A stretch of DNA of 64,000 nt. Source: Dermanyssus gallinae. Taxonomy: Eukaryota; Arthropoda; Arachnida; Mesostigmata; Dermanyssidae. Positions 1 to 13,055 of the stretch are shown piece by piece. The position numbers were made by a program, and so were the translations under genes. Numbering within the stretch: the first letter of the stretch is position 1; each line of letters begins with the position of its first letter. The stretch spans positions 102,501 to 166,500 of the forward strand of contig QVRM01002147.1 of the NCBI GenBank assembly GCA_003439945.1, in the 5' to 3' direction. The notes below the pieces were generated by a model. That model was not told the DNA's origin. It saw only the letters and a list, made by a program, of their open reading frames with translations, and ran no database searches.

Positions 1-1660
1 TTAGTGAGTGACTGCGTACGCCGTTGTGGTTCTGGCTGCAGAAAACGCGCGCTATTCGCTGCCCGCACGCCCGCCTGACCACCGGTAGCTACCGGCAATA
101 GCAGTAAGAGCAGCTACAGCAGCAGCATCGCCGTAGTATACAAGTGGTATAGCCGCTCCCGCTGCTGCTGCAATCGCCACCACCGCACGAATCGATTCCG
201 ATCGCTGGTTCGCTTGTCTGCTTGCCGATGCCGGGCAGAAGTCGTCGTCCTCATCGCTAGCAGAGGGTAGCAGAGGTAGGAATCGTGGTAGTTGCAGAAA
301 CCGTTGGCGCCACTGTTGTTGCTGCTGCTGTTGCTGTTGTTGTTGTTGTTGTTGTTGCTGTTGTTACAGATCTAGTGAGCGGTTGGGCCAAAACAGCAGC
401 AGAAAAAGAAGAAGAAGACGAAGAAGACGAAGAAAAAGAAAAAGAAGAGGCTTGATGCCGTTCGGGCGACCCACCGCAATGTAGTAGCCCGCCAGCCGCG
501 TATGATGGTAGAACCACTTCGTCGTCGACAGCGTCGGACAACGATGCTGATGAAGAACAAGATGATAATGATGACGATGACGATGATGATGATGGTGATG
601 ATGATAATGAGGACGACAACGAAAAAGATGTAGCCTCTTCCCGACTACTTTCCCTACCCCAACCGCCCCCTCACCCCCAATCCCCCCTCTCGGGCGCTCG
701 CTCCTGTTTCCCTGCTCGTTGTCGTTGTTCCTCCTTCATCTTAATGACAGTCGTCGACCGTTATCTGTCGATTGGGCGAGTTCGGTCAGAAAACAGAAAC
801 AGCGTCAGCAGCAGCCAACAACAACAGCAACAACAACAACAACAACAACAACAATAACAACAACAGGTGCAATAAGAGCAACAACACGACCGACAACAAC
901 AACAACAACTACAGCAGCAGCAACAACAACAACAACAAAAACAACAATAACAACAACAGGTGCAATAAGAGCAACAACACGACCGACAACAATAACTACA
1001 GCAACAGCAACAACAACAACAGGTGCAATAAGAGCAACAACTACAGCAGCAACAGCAATAACAACAAAAACAACAACCAGAAGCAGCAACCCGAATGGCC
1101 GCAGCAGTAGCAGTGGCAGTGCCGCCGCATGCTAGCTTGTCGCTCATTCCACTCATCATCCATCTAGCGATTCATTTATTCATTGATCGGCGCGACGACC
1201 GATCATCAATGCGTCGTCATCGTCGTCTTCAGTGGCTTCATCTTCGGCTCTCGGACTTCGGACTACCCAAGAAGCAGCAATCTCGAAGAGCGCCGGCTGA
1301 CGCGAAGACGTCGGTGGTGGTGCGTGCGGGCATGCCAGGCCATCAACGCCACCGCCACCGCCAACGCAGTGGACGGCTCCAATTTTCGTTCTTTTTCGGC
1401 TTTGTTCGTGCGTTGGTTCGTCCTCTCCTCTTCTTGTCCTTTGACCGAGGTAGAGAATAGTGATAAGCATACGCATCATTGTCATAGTGATGATAATCAC
1501 GGCGATGATGATGATGATGGTGGTGGTGGAGACGGCGTCGGTCGAGAGGTCGAGATTACTGTCCTAGAGCCAAATATTAACATAGCATCGATATACACAT
1601 CGACAAAAACAACCTGCAGATGATGCACACAGTTTACAGACGACGTCCATACTGGTATAC
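1..1660. other. low-complexity, trinucleotide-rich region without a supported gene
   Basis: The stretch is dominated by CAG, CAA, GAA/GAC and GAT trinucleotide runs (for example 310-365, 395-450, 550-610, 800-1080). Open frames here encode only homopolymeric Asn, Thr, Ser or Cys tracts on both strands, as expected from the repeats alone. The composition resembles the 5' leader or promoter region of some arthropod genes, but no splice sites or conserved protein could be identified. Confidence 0.5.
815..1085. repeat. (CAA)n array with an embedded repeated motif
   Basis: An imperfect AAC/CAG array contains the same non-CAA motif, CAGGTGCAATAAGAGCAACA, three times, starting near 864, 957 and 1020. 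The first two copies continue into an ACGACCGACAAC segment. Longer blocks have therefore been duplicated inside the simple repeat, as in a minisatellite nested in a microsatellite. Confidence 0.75.
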
Positions 1661-1875
1661 CTAGTGTGAACTGCGGGACCGGTGCGAATAAGACGGTATT
1701 ATAACATTATTATTATTATTAATACTACTATTACATCTCGATGCGTGTAGTAGCACTACTAATATGAGTAGTAGCAGTAGTAGTATACAATTAATTCATA
1801 CCGCGTATCTAGGAATATACCACGTATCTTAATTACATTCCTGCACACACATATTTGCAATCTCTCTCTGTCTCA

Positions 1876-1919
<44 letters not shown>

Positions 1920-2998
1920 TTTTTAGGTAGTAGTTTTATTTCTCAACTGTCAGGTTACAGAATTATATGGTTATCTCACTGCACAAGGGCTTGTGAGGCG
2001 CGCTACCAGTTGAGCTTGTCCTCGAGGCGGCGTTATTGCTGCCTCAATGTCGCGCTGGACCGCCAGTGATGGCTATTGAAGTAGACAGTCAAGAGATTCT
2101 TCTAGTCCCCTGTTGCCAGCTCGATTCGTTTGCCAGTCTTCTGGAGATACTCATCTGTTAGTATTACCCAAACCCCAACCGACGCGCCGATAAAGCTTTC
2201 GTGATTCAAGTAATGTACCAAGGTTTGGAGGGAGGGATGGCTTGGAGCCACTTGCTAGCTTCTTTCTGGACTGAGCAAATTAGCCTGGTCAGGCAAAACA
2301 TGAGACACTCAAACTTCTTTTGTTTTTTTTCTGGGATGTTTTGGAATGCATGATGCACATGCGCCACTAGCAGCCTGCGTGACTAGTGTGAGACTCGCAA
2401 ACCCACTAAACCCGGATTCCTCCTACCCCCCTCCCAAGCTCGGTATTACTTTGGCTCTTACTTCGAAGCCGTGGGAGACGCGTCTCTGCCGTTCTCCTTC
2501 AATTACCTCTATCCCTGACTATCATCCCGCATGTCTACCTGCAATTGGATAGGGGGATGCCATTTTGCCAGATCAGCATGCACTAAATTATACATACAAT
2601 AGCAGTGCCTATATAAGGTGCCTATATTCAATTATTATGCACACCTTGTGCTAAATGCACCATTCGGTTACTTAGCTGAGACATAGCGTACAACTCCTGA
2701 TCCTGGCGTTCCTCCGATACGGCTTATAGCAGCAGCTGCTGCTGGGCTAGGACAAACCGTTGATGAGGTTTAGGATGCGAGAACAACAAACCGCTAAAAT
2801 CCAGGATAAAAGGACAATGAACCGACACTGAACATCGATACTCTGTGAAAGGGGATGGGTCGATTCGATTTTGAGCCGGTTTTTGTTCACGCCACATTCA
2901 GCATTGACTGTTGTTGTTGTTGATTTTGTTGTTGTTGTTGTTGTCATTCAAGCAGAGAAATATCTGGCATACTATGACTTACTAATTATGATTGCAGC
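1660..2998. other. intergenic, probable old repeat sequence
   Basis: This holds a (TA)n tract at 1879-1914 and then about 300 bases (1925-2240) that read like a decayed retroelement tail on the - strand, with an AATAAA on that strand near 1936-1941. I could not place it in a family. The remainder shows no convincing coding sequence. Confidence 0.35.
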
Positions 2999-3411
2999 CG
3001 AGGACGATGGTCGAGGTCCGCTACATATAATCTGGGTACGATTATGCTTCGCCGCTACTGCAGAAACGGCATCAACAGCAACATCATCATCATGGACGAG
3101 GAGATTCGGTGCAGCGCGGCGTCCGTGGAACCGCGCCACGGAGTTACCACCGCCAAAATGGCAACAGCGAATCAGCGACGCCGCTGAAGAAATGAGAATA
3201 ATAACGACGACGATGATGATGATAGTGCTGATGTCAATGGCCGTAATTGCCCGCAGCCGCCAGCTCGCCGAATGACGAAATCTGCGGACGTCATACCCAC
3301 GAATGCAGGGGTGCAACGCGACAGCGATTCGAGCCACTATCATCACTACCGCCGCCACCACCGCCACCGCCGCATTTCCCTTCCGAGTCCCGGGCAGCCA
3401 AAAAATGGACA
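2999..3411 (+). CDS. candidate coding exon interrupted by one TGA, unrecognised
   Basis: After an acceptor-like TTGCAG, one + frame reads for about 137 codons with a protein-like composition. It is interrupted by a single TGA near 3183-3185 and ends at a TGA near 3424. The second half encodes an acidic N/D run, then a basic His/Arg stretch, then a Ser/Pro segment ending in ...GQPKNGHALIN. The other two frames are also fairly open, so this may be composition only. No family is recognised. If real, it is an exon carrying an error or mutation, or a pseudo-exon. Confidence 0.18.
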
Positions 3412-3429
3412 CGCCCTTATTAACTGACG

Positions 3430-5270
3430 ACGAACCTGTACGACAATTACTGCGTATACGCACAGCGTACGGACGCACGTATTTCGCCGCTACAATTGGC
3501 AAAAGCTAGGTCCGATCTTAGTCGCTTTCGGAAGGTATTTGTTTGCTTTACCCTTAGTCGACAAACAGGAGGGCTTAGAAGAAGGAGACAAGGCAGCGAT
3601 GACGGTTGCAAAGTCCCGACCGTCAACTGGGCTGTGAGATCAAACCCAACCCACTAGCGGAGAGAGCTAGCTTTTTGATGCTTGCTTAGAAAATTTGATT
3701 CGATTCTCTCACAGACAGCGGTGTGACACAGTCCTACCCTTACCCGCGATTGGACTGCGTACGGTTATTTTGTACAAGTTCCTGCGAGCATTAAGTGTAT
3801 TCGAGTGCACTTCGAAGAGCTTCGATCGACCATTGCAGATCGAACCCTATCCCAGAGGGGTGTGTATGGATGGTACTAAACATTTGAAGTGAGCACTTTT
3901 ATCTAAACGAAAAATCCCGTAAAGAATCCCGTCCAAAAACAAGAACGGATGAGAAACATGCGGCCTATGTGAAGGCTGCAATTGACGAAAACATATGCAA
4001 TACATGTCTCTCCATAGCATCCTTCACGGTCACCACGGACTCGTCCAACTTGAAAATCTGCTGATGATATCTCGTGGTTTGGTTTCACAGGAAGAAAAAG
4101 ATGCGCGAATCTTTTTGACTCGATCATTTCTGCTAAAATTCGACGAGGACCGGTCGTCTTCGTTCTGTCACAGGTAACGAAACTTAGGTCTCCGAGAGTA
4201 TTAAACGATTTCTTCTTCGAAGGCGATTCGATTCGCGCAAATCGGTGCCTGAAGCCGTCCACGTAGAATAATCTGGAAATATTTGAAACACGCAATTTGG
4301 GTGTGTCTCTCGATGCAAAGATTGATCGCCGAAAAATAACGTCCAAATCTCAATAGGGATTGAACTTTCAGAAAAATAATTAATAACATAAATGTTATTT
4401 ATTGTAGATATTGCGAAAAAAACCCTAGTCAAACGTATAATGCTGCCGCTGGAATACCGGTTTTCGTCCGCTTGAATGCCCGTAAAGTTAAGGAGCGCGG
4501 ATCAGTTGCAGCGGAAAAATTAAAAACAGCAAACACGATGCTGATGACAAAACCAAAGTAGCCCGGTTTTTGACCGGTTCTCCTCAACACATCTTCAGTT
4601 CTGAAGGAGCCCGAGTGGGGGGGAGCGCAGTTGTCGGTGATACACAGCCCCCTGGATGCAGGTGCTAGAAAGCAATATTATATACTATAGAGCTATAACA
4701 AACTAGGAAAAACTCGAGGCTCGAGCTTGTTAGATTGCTGTCCTGAACTTTGAGACTATCCGATCTCATCCGATCTCAGGGTCAGCATTTCTCCAAGGCT
4801 CATTAGCAAAGCGAACACCTATTTCCAGTGATGCAAATTCATTTCCGTTTCTGTGGTTTCCGCTTAGGTGGTTTCCGCCAACAGAGGAATAGTGTTAGTT
4901 CAATTGTGAACTAAGCGAATCAACCATGATATTATGATATCTTATAGCCGTTGCATACAGACTTGATTATACATTATATTATATAGTACACAGATTTGTT
5001 AATTTACCCCAAACCAAATTTACAGCTGTTGAACGGTTTGCTAATTTTGCCAAAAAAATACAGTTCCGTTTGAAAGCAGTGCATCGTGCCTGTAAATGCA
5101 TTTGAATTGATTCAAGTCTAAGCTATAATGCAGAGCGGCGGGCCAATGTTCGTTGAACAATGTTGAGATGCTGTGATACACAATACACGGCAATGTATGG
5201 GAAGAGAAAGGTGCGCCAGTTTCCTTACTCAATCAAGCAACCACGAACGTGTTTGTATCTTTATAACGAT
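3430..5270. other. intergenic, no gene recognised
   Basis: A 147-codon open frame on the - strand (3903-4346) has no recognisable motif and overlaps another open frame on the + strand, so it is treated as chance. I see no RNA gene or well-defined repeat. Confidence 0.4.
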
Positions 5271-5271
5271 G

Positions 5272-5272
<1 letters not shown>

Positions 5273-5343
<71 letters not shown>
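5273..5343. repeat. (TTA)n microsatellite, probable LINE tail
   Basis: About 23 copies of TTA lie just downstream, on the - strand, of the LINE fragment at 5406-5843. Read on that strand this is a (TAA)n/(AAT)n tail, typical of the 3' end of several non-LTR retrotransposon clades. Confidence 0.75.
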
Positions 5344-5405
5344 TACATGTTAAATAATGTTACAATTGTGAGGTCTGAACGTATTATTGCAAATTCTTTA
5401 AATAA

Positions 5406-5839
5406 TTATTTCACTCCATGGCGCCTAAAATAGATGCAAACGGCCAAAGACAACGCTTGCCTCAATAATTGACCCTCTCTTTGGTCGCTTGTGACCTCCT
5501 GAATTCGCTTACTCAAATCTTTGAGAAATGCTTCGGTTCCCTTGCTGATTGGTCCTAGCGTCTCTATGGAAATAGGCACGAAAGTATATCTTGTTTCCAG
5601 TCCAGTGTATTTAACGCGTTTTCTGGCTTCCGCATGCTTTGCCACCCACCCCGGCTCAACTGAGCTGTGGTGTAATTAGGAAGCCGCGGTGGTGCACGAA
5701 GCCGCTGCATCCCAAGCAAGGGACTTTCCATGAGATTATAATGCAATGGTCACCCCATCAGGTCTTTCTTCGCCAGCGGACAGTAAACCTCTTGGTTCAA
5801 GTGTAGATGGTATACCGGCTTTTCTAAGAGACCTTATAA

Positions 5840-5843
<4 letters not shown>
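5406..5843 (-). pseudogene. 3' end of a non-LTR retrotransposon ORF (YLDD-type LINE family)
   Basis: On the - strand the fragment starts with an RKAGIPSTLEP-like segment (about 5840-5810). It continues through RPDGVT and GKSLAWDA (about 5765-5700) and ends in KRVKY...YTFVPISIETLGPI and a SKRIQEVTSD segment (5645-5410). This order matches the C-terminal part of a LINE polyprotein of the kind ending in a (V/I)AVETLGP box. Frame changes near 5740 and 5650 break the reading frame. The copy is 5'-truncated at about 5843, directly against a second TTA array. The same family recurs at 9.0-9.8 kb and 52.0-53.7 kb. Confidence 0.6.
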
Positions 5844-5913
<70 letters not shown>

Positions 5914-5929
5914 CATTATTATTATTATT
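5841..5929. repeat. (TTA)n microsatellite
   Basis: About 29 TTA copies with one interruption near 5915. It abuts the 5'-truncated side of the LINE fragment, so the fragment is bracketed by two TTA arrays. Confidence 0.85.
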
Positions 5930-5934
5930 GTTAA

Positions 5935-6498
5935 CCGAAACAACGGCATTCGGTAGGATCGGCAGACGTCATATGATGTCTACTTACGCCTTGTTTTGCT
6001 GTACGCAGCTCTTCACCGACGACGCTTTTCCAGCCGAAGCAATCCGCAACTTCAGCAGCAGTGAAGCAGCCGTGCGCTGAAGTGACGCAGAAGGGACTTC
6101 ATCCATCAAGCAAGCAAAACAGCCCAGTGAGCAAAACATGGACAAATATTCATGCTCGTTTGGCCTTCCGCGTCACACTCTCAGATCGATCTACGTATTG
6201 CCCACACGCCGGCCCACACGTTCTTATTCGTAATTTTGCTTCATCTTCTTCTTTCTAGACATTATTCTCTATTCCGTCTTTTTCTCGGCGACATAGCGCG
6301 GCAATCGAGTGAATCTCTCTTTTTCGCTAAAGTGGCTGTTTTCCCGTTTTTCTTCCCCCGTTCCCATTTTCTCCTCCGTTCCAGCACGCATGCTTGCAAA
6401 AAACGCATCATCCCCCTGACTTCATCGAAATCTCTATCAACCCTATAGCAGCAACATCACCATAATCGTCTTCATCCACAACGACAACGTTAACAACG

Positions 6499-6500
<2 letters not shown>
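5935..6500. other. intergenic, no gene recognised
   Basis: Unique-looking sequence with short open frames only; no motif or RNA gene recognised. Confidence 0.35.
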
Positions 6501-6637
<137 letters not shown>

Positions 6638-6639
6638 TG

Positions 6640-9030
6640 GCGGCGGCCGACAAGTCCCGACCGAAAGTCATTTATTGGAGCTATTTAGCAAAGTGTGGAG
6701 GAAGCTGAAGAATAATATCCGCAAGTCACTCAGCACTTCTGTTGTTAGTTTGGCAGGCAGGTAAACAGGCAGCAGTAGCAGCAGCAGCAGATAGGCAGAT
6801 AATTGGGACCGTATGTAGGAGTCGCCGCACGACGTACGTATAGGGTGCCGGCGTATAGACACACAAACATACAGACATGCATGCATACATCCATCCACCA
6901 GGCACGAACCTCACTTCCTCAGAGCTTCTGGGCAAACGGGACAGAGAGAGAGACGGGGCAGCGGGAGGAGAGCCAGAGACTAGAGAGTTCGGCTAAGCCG
7001 AAGCCACGACGTCGTCGCGTGAGGATCAGCAACATCAGCAGAAGCAGAAGCAACAACAACAACAACAAAGTTGATGATGGGGCTACCGAGCTGATGATTG
7101 CTACGCTCGACCTATTGCTATTACTAATAGAAGAACATTGCTGTCGTTGTTGTTGTAGTTGCTATTCTTGTTGTTGTTGTTGTTGTTGTTGTTGATATTG
7201 TTGTTGTTGGTTCTGTTGCTACCGCTTTTGCTGAGGTCGTGAACCGTGTCCGGGAGCGGAGCCATGACTTGAACGTTCGCCGCGACGGCTGCTGATGCTG
7301 GTGATGCCGATGTTCCCGCCGGCGCCACTGGTCAACGCAGCCAAATTCGCCAACACGAAGAAGATGAAAGACCTAAGTGAAAATCATAAGAGAAGCACAT
7401 CAAACGAACCAACGAACACATACATACATACATTCATACATACATATATGCACTACTGCCATGTATGAACGTTAGACAGCCGGCAGGTAGGTACGTATGG
7501 TATAATGCATTCATTATACTACTGTACGGGAGGAGTGTGCGAAGTACTAGTGCATGTCGCTGTACCAAGTCGAAGTGGTGAAGTATCATATCATGGTCAT
7601 ATCGATCAGAGATGCAGCAGAGAGCGCACAAGCAGAAGTGCAAACGCGGTGCGGTAGCAGTTGTACGAGATGAAGTAATAGTCGAAGACGACGACGATAT
7701 GAAGAACAGGCTCAACGGACTGGTGAGGTGAGGTCAAGCGAAAAGCGGGGGCAGTCAGAGGCTGAGGGGGAGGGTGGTCACGCGTCTACCCAGAGCGAGC
7801 GGTTTGCTCCTGCTTTCACCACTACGGACTGCGGAGAACGCTAGAACCATGCACGACGAAGACGACGACGATGATGACTACTTCTGCAACTACGAATCAC
7901 CTCATCTTCGGCGCACTTCGGCGGCCGAGATCAGTGTGCCGAGATCAAGTCACAGTAAAGGGATTTTGCCCGTAGTGTGCTGGCCGGCGGTATCGACAGG
8001 TACTCTCGACAGGCGGTCCGTTCCGTAGCCTATTGCTCATGGCTCTGCCATTAGTAATCAGGCGGTGCTCATCACCACACCACGAACCGAGCGAGACAAA
8101 AAAATGATGCTGCCGGCCATTCGGATCGGACGATAATGACAGCCAATGAAAAGCTGCCAACACTACAATAGGAGTGAGACTAGGAAAAAACACGTGAACC
8201 ACCAGTATTATTGTATAATTGACATGTATAGGTTAGAAACACGTCGCCCTTAAACGTCAAAAGACGACAATAGAGTGAGATATAAAACAGAGAGAAAATA
8301 ATGTATAGATAGAGATGAGAGATAGATGGTATAATAGACATATATAGAGTTAGAGATAATATCTAGATAATAATGTATAAAGATATAAATATAATATAGA
8401 GAACGTATAATAATAGTGATATATATATATTATAGATCTATATATATAATTTTACATATATATATATATAATATATATCTATATATACAGTGCAATTATT
8501 CTGTCGCACCTGTGTTCTTATCACACGTATCTATTGTAGAGAGCTTTCTGCTCTGAGCGCACGGGCAATAGATAGCAAACATTTCTGCAAACGCTGCCAC
8601 CCTTTGGCTACAGGGTAGAGTAAAGGACATCAGGACTTAACCTGCAAACCGTGTAACCGAAAATATCGTACAAGCATACGTACATTCTCATATATCCTCT
8701 ATTCTACTTGGGACGCCTATCTACAAAAGTATTAATAAACGAGTATGTCTTCTTTCTTGTGTCTATTTATGGTTATTGTATGTTTATCATTTTGCCAACG
8801 ATAGTAAAGGCAGCGTTGTCCTTATAGACCGCATGTGATTGTACTTTACTTACTTTACATGCCCCGATTACCTGTAACAGCTTTCACTCTTCTTGCCAGA
8901 TCACGACCAAATTTTGTTGTGCCACAACTCATAAGCCCGAGAGTTTCTAAAGATGTGACAACATAATGGTACCCATTCTCTAGACTTGAGTATTAACGTT
9001 TCTCTTCTCTTTCAGCATATTCTGCAACCC
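6640..9030. other. intergenic, CAA/CAG-rich then AT-rich, no supported gene
   Basis: CAA/TTG runs occur near 7040-7070 and 7140-7210, and an AT-rich dinucleotide stretch occurs at 8290-8490. A short + open segment near 7298-7372 encodes PAPLVNAAKFANTKKMKDL and is followed by a weak donor (A|GTGAAA). I could not connect it to other exons, so I do not call it a gene. Confidence 0.35.
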
Positions 9031-9032
9031 AT

Positions 9033-9790
9033 CTAGCGGCGGTGGATCTGATAGCGTAGACATGAGGGCGATGCGGTGCAAGACACTGTCGACCAGAGCT
9101 TCTTTGGTAGCTTAGTGGGTAAAGGACGGGTAAAGACCCGCCTCGACCTTTGCTCCACACGTCGTACAAAATAAAGTTCGCAGATGAGGCCCTCTTTTCT
9201 TAAGGTAGCAGCTATGAAGAAAGTCATGGGATCCAGTGTAGTGTCTAACCGTAGGGACAGAGCTTTAAGCCCGTCTCCACTAAGCGGGTCTCTTACGCGG
9301 ATAAGAACACCACATTGTGTGTGATGATATGATGTGTTGCCTGAGATGTCCAATTGACGAGGATTCATATGCTGCTTCTCAGCCTTGTTTCTCATTCTTG
9401 AACTCCCAGATCGTATAGTGTAACCTGTCAATGCAGGTAGTACTACTACACGACCTGGGATTGGAGCACTCCTGTGCTCTTTTCTCTAAATATTTTCCTT
9501 GTCTGACGTTTGGGGCTTCTCCGAGTATATCCTGACCGGTCCTGTCGTAGAGCTTGAATTCGTCAGACGTTTGCATAGTTGGCAAGCTTGTAGGATATTG
9601 CTACATTTTGGGGGAGCCGAAACTGCAGATACTAAGGGCCGCCTGTAGATGCATAGCTGTCAAACGGAGATAGACCCTTTTTAGATTCCAGTTTCTCTTT
9701 GTTATGACCTCGTAGTTTGCTGAATTGAGCGTTAGCCCGCTGCATTTTAAAACTAGATTACTGATTGTAGATGAGCCGCGACTCTATTTG
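9033..9790 (-). pseudogene. decayed non-LTR retrotransposon fragment (YLDD-type LINE family)
   Basis: On the - strand, a GLTLNSANYEV-like segment near 9750-9710 matches the GLTLNASKCEV segment of the 52-54 kb copy. Further downstream, LKALSLRLDTTLDP...ATLRKEGLICELYF (9275-9160) aligns with the LQALSILQLGTMLDP...SALRAGAFVCQPFY part of that copy. The frame is broken at least twice between these segments. The copy is old; assignment rests on these two shared blocks. Confidence 0.45.
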
Positions 9791-9929
9791 CTGGCCCATC
9801 AGGAAGTATCATACATTAAGAGGAACGGTTCAATTTTGCGACTAGTTCTGACACTACGAGACTCAAAAAGCCGGACCAAGCCGGCCACCTTGTTGGACCT
9901 CTGTTTCAAAGCGTATTGTTGAGCTCCCC

Positions 9930-10362
9930 TAAGGCTGGGGGAATGATCTCTGGATCTCTGCCAAACTATTGGCAAGAGTTCCAGAATTTTAAGTTTAATC
10001 TAAAGTCTTGCTGACCTTTTAACGTTTACAAAAAAGAAGGCTATATGCACGATTGTGTGCTACAGCACGATCCGGTACCGCGGCACCAACCGGAGGTGGT
10101 TTAACCGCTGCTTATATTGTTTTTATTCGTAGTCATGGCTATCTTTGCGGCAACCCAGGGAAGACTTAGACCGCAGGCAAGTTGCGGCGAGGCTCGTAAC
10201 ATAAAAAGCGGACAGGACAAAATCGCGGTTAAGTTTCGTTTTGAACTAATACAAGAAAAATCCTTAACCAGTTTTGGAGAAAAACCGACGATTAAGGTAA
10301 AACCTGAGCGAGCGAATCACGCAAATGTCGACAGTCTTAAGTTTTTTTGGCTGACCCTCAGC
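9930..10362. other. intergenic, no gene recognised
   Basis: No coding motif. The 134-codon + frame from 10117 runs into the SINE copy at 10363 and is explained in part by it. Confidence 0.35.
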
Positions 10363-10498
10363 CAAGATTTAACGTCCACGGGACTGCCTTTCGCATTGCT
10401 GCATAGACGGAACCCCATAAACACAAATGTGCAACGGCGAGGTTCAAACTCGCGCACCTATGTGTCTCCTCCGGTCGCAAGGCGCAGGCGAATGCACC
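10363..10498 (-). repeat. tRNA-derived SINE copy (degraded)
   Basis: On the - strand this matches the copy at 27968-28131 over most of its length, including the GCGCCTTGCGACC-GGAGGAGAC segment, the region around the B box and the tail AGTCCCGTGGACGTTAAATCTT. Its B box has decayed (AGTTTGAACCT versus consensus GGTTCGANNCC). The A-box end is truncated or diverged. Confidence 0.65.
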
Positions 10499-10519
10499 GA
10501 AGGCGGTCGAAGACAGTCT

Positions 10520-12835
10520 AATCTAGCTGCACTTGCAAACGGGAGATAACGGACTGCCTTTAAAAGCAAACTACTATCACAGGCGACCCTGTAAGTTAAA
10601 GTTCTTCAAATTATTCCTCTTGGCTCTCCAGGACATTGAAGAAATCGGGTGTTCGTTTCTCCGTTGTATCTCTGCGTCTATCTTGTCGAACAAAGCTAGG
10701 GCATTAGAGAACAACGGTGCTCTTGCGGCAGAGCATTTGTCACTTTTCTCCCTTTTTCAACGTTTAGTCAATCTCCGGCTAAACTACAACAACGACCAGC
10801 GGGAGTTAGCGATGTTGTATTTAGAAGGGTCTGTATAGTCTTTTCTTTCAGTTCCGTGATATTTTTTTAATTTTGTCCAGGGCAAAGGAGTTCTTCTTTT
10901 TACTGTGGTGGGCAGAGCATTAGATATGGCAAAGTTATTAGGTTTGTGCATGAGGCCTCCTATCTAGCCTGTTTCAGGTTTCTGCCAACACTTGATAGAG
11001 TCTTGATTAGTTCTATAGGATCATAAAAATTGTTATTTGAAGAATATTTTGACATTTGGGAATTTAGACCAAATCTTATGCATGGAATGCCGAGAACTGC
11101 AGTCGCGTTGAGTGTCAAATGATGTATAAGGTGTCTATTGCTGTTCAGCGCATTCGCCGGCGACGTATGCTGGCGTTTCCTATCCTATTAAATCGATAGT
11201 TTAAATTTGCTTGCAGATATGAATAAAACAGTGAAATTGCGTGTGGCATCACTTAAGTGTACAGATGTAGAAATTGTCAGAAGTGATTTAATTATTGTCT
11301 CCTAGATTTAAAAAAATGCTGGGAGATAAAACATGTCTCCCAGATAAAACATAATGTTGTGGCGTATTCTAGGAGACTAGTACGCTAATCATGGCTGTCA
11401 TCTACCGGAGTGTCGCCGCTTCGATACATGTAGTTGATCGAATTTTACTTGAGCGATGCTCATTGAGAATAGATGATAATCCCATGCCGCTGAGAGTCAG
11501 CGGCCATACTGCCACAAGAACTGTTGGGGAAATCCTAGATATCGCGACATGCCCTGCCCTCGGTGTCTTGACGATATGCCTCAGGATGAACTCCAAGCTC
11601 GTAGGAGACGGAGGATGGTCTAGAATTAAAAACAACCTCTTAAGAGATGTTTAATTCTAGATAAAACATGCACAATACACCCCCTCGGAACGTCTGCTAA
11701 ACAGCTATTGTGTTCGTGTTAGATCACAAAATGTAGAACAATGTGACAAGTTATATATATATATTGTTGTAACCTCCGACACGGAGAACTGCTCGGCTTG
11801 CTGATGTTAGCAAAAACCAGAGCAGACCCACAGCTCTAAGCAAAACGAAGACAGGGCTATCTATGCCTTTGGTAGGAAAACCTACGTAGGGCTTTGCCGT
11901 GAATATAAGGTCGAACATGCTAGGAGGAGGTCCGTTTGCTCGAACGAGCAGGTGAAGCGTCACCTGACGAATCTTCTGTTTAATTTCGACGTAGAGAACT
12001 CGATTTTAGAGGTAGAAACATCGGTTTCGTTTTTCGGGGTGTTTTCCCACGGTTTCTTACGTTCTATGCCATTTCCCTAGTATGCGTTTGCTTTCATTTA
12101 CCTCTTGCCATATTGGTCAATAATCACCAAAACCTCGTGGTGCACCCCGTGCGATGTGTGCTATGGATTTCTCTTCTATGTCACTGACTCTACACCGAAC
12201 GTTTTCAATTTTCGAGTATCTGGCGACCAGCAGACGAGTGTTGAGCACACCGCTCCTGCAGTCAGCGAACAGCCTTAAGCCATACGAGCTCGAGTCTATA
12301 ATATTTTTTGGCCGTATTTTTTTTTGTTGCCTGTACAATTGCATGGAAGTATTTCTTTTCATATCCGTTCTCCATTTTTCATCGGTTGTTTTGTCAAGTT
12401 TCTTCTCCACGTCCTTGGTTATCTGTTAAATTGATATCAGCTCGTGTCCTTCAATCCATCGTAATGCACTTAAATTTGCGTTCAAGAAACGTTAGCTGTC
12501 TATCCCATTTGCTTGTATTTTTTTCTTAGCCAGTTTTGCTGTGAGCAGTTCGGCCGCCCAGTTTTGCTCTTCTCTACCTGCAGCTATGTTTTTTAGACAG
12601 CTTATACACGATATTTTGCTGTGCTTCGCTTGCCCAGAAGTTGGAGACTCCGAACCTCCCTTCGATAAACTGTGCTGCATATGTGTGCCTACATTGCATT
12701 GCATGCCGGCCAACTGCACGTTGTATCGTGCACAGTCTGTTTACCATGCTTGGGTTTAATTATTTAAGAAATAATGCGGCTCCACAGAGCCCTTTTCTTA
12801 CAATATTTTGTCCATTTTAGCTCGATCTTTTCTGA

Positions 12836-12884
<49 letters not shown>

Positions 12885-13050
12885 CTAGGCTCTCTCTCTC
12901 CGTTATTCAAGAGCACACACAGCGACGATAAAAGTGACCCAAATCTCTATCGGAAAATGGTACACTCAACAGCGTGCACTCAAAAAGTCCCCTTCTGTCA
13001 GTTCATCACGCATCACTTCTGTAAGTTGATAATTAAAAGGATTGCAAGTG
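10520..13050. other. intergenic, no gene recognised
   Basis: Open frames up to about 100 codons occur on both strands without recognisable motifs. A (TA)n tract lies at 12839-12883. The ORF pair at 11391-11654 overlaps on opposite strands and shows no family match. Confidence 0.35.
12839..12883. repeat. (TA)n microsatellite
   Basis: About 22 uninterrupted TA units. Confidence 0.9.
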
Positions 13051-13055
13051 TAGTA

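Noticed and set aside
257..1159. Ser-, Thr-, Asn- and Cys-rich frames on both strands
   Set aside because: All are translations of trinucleotide repeats with every frame open; no splice sites or domains support any of them.
3903..4346. 147-codon - frame
   Set aside because: No motif, overlaps a + frame of 60 codons, no splice or promoter context; likely chance.
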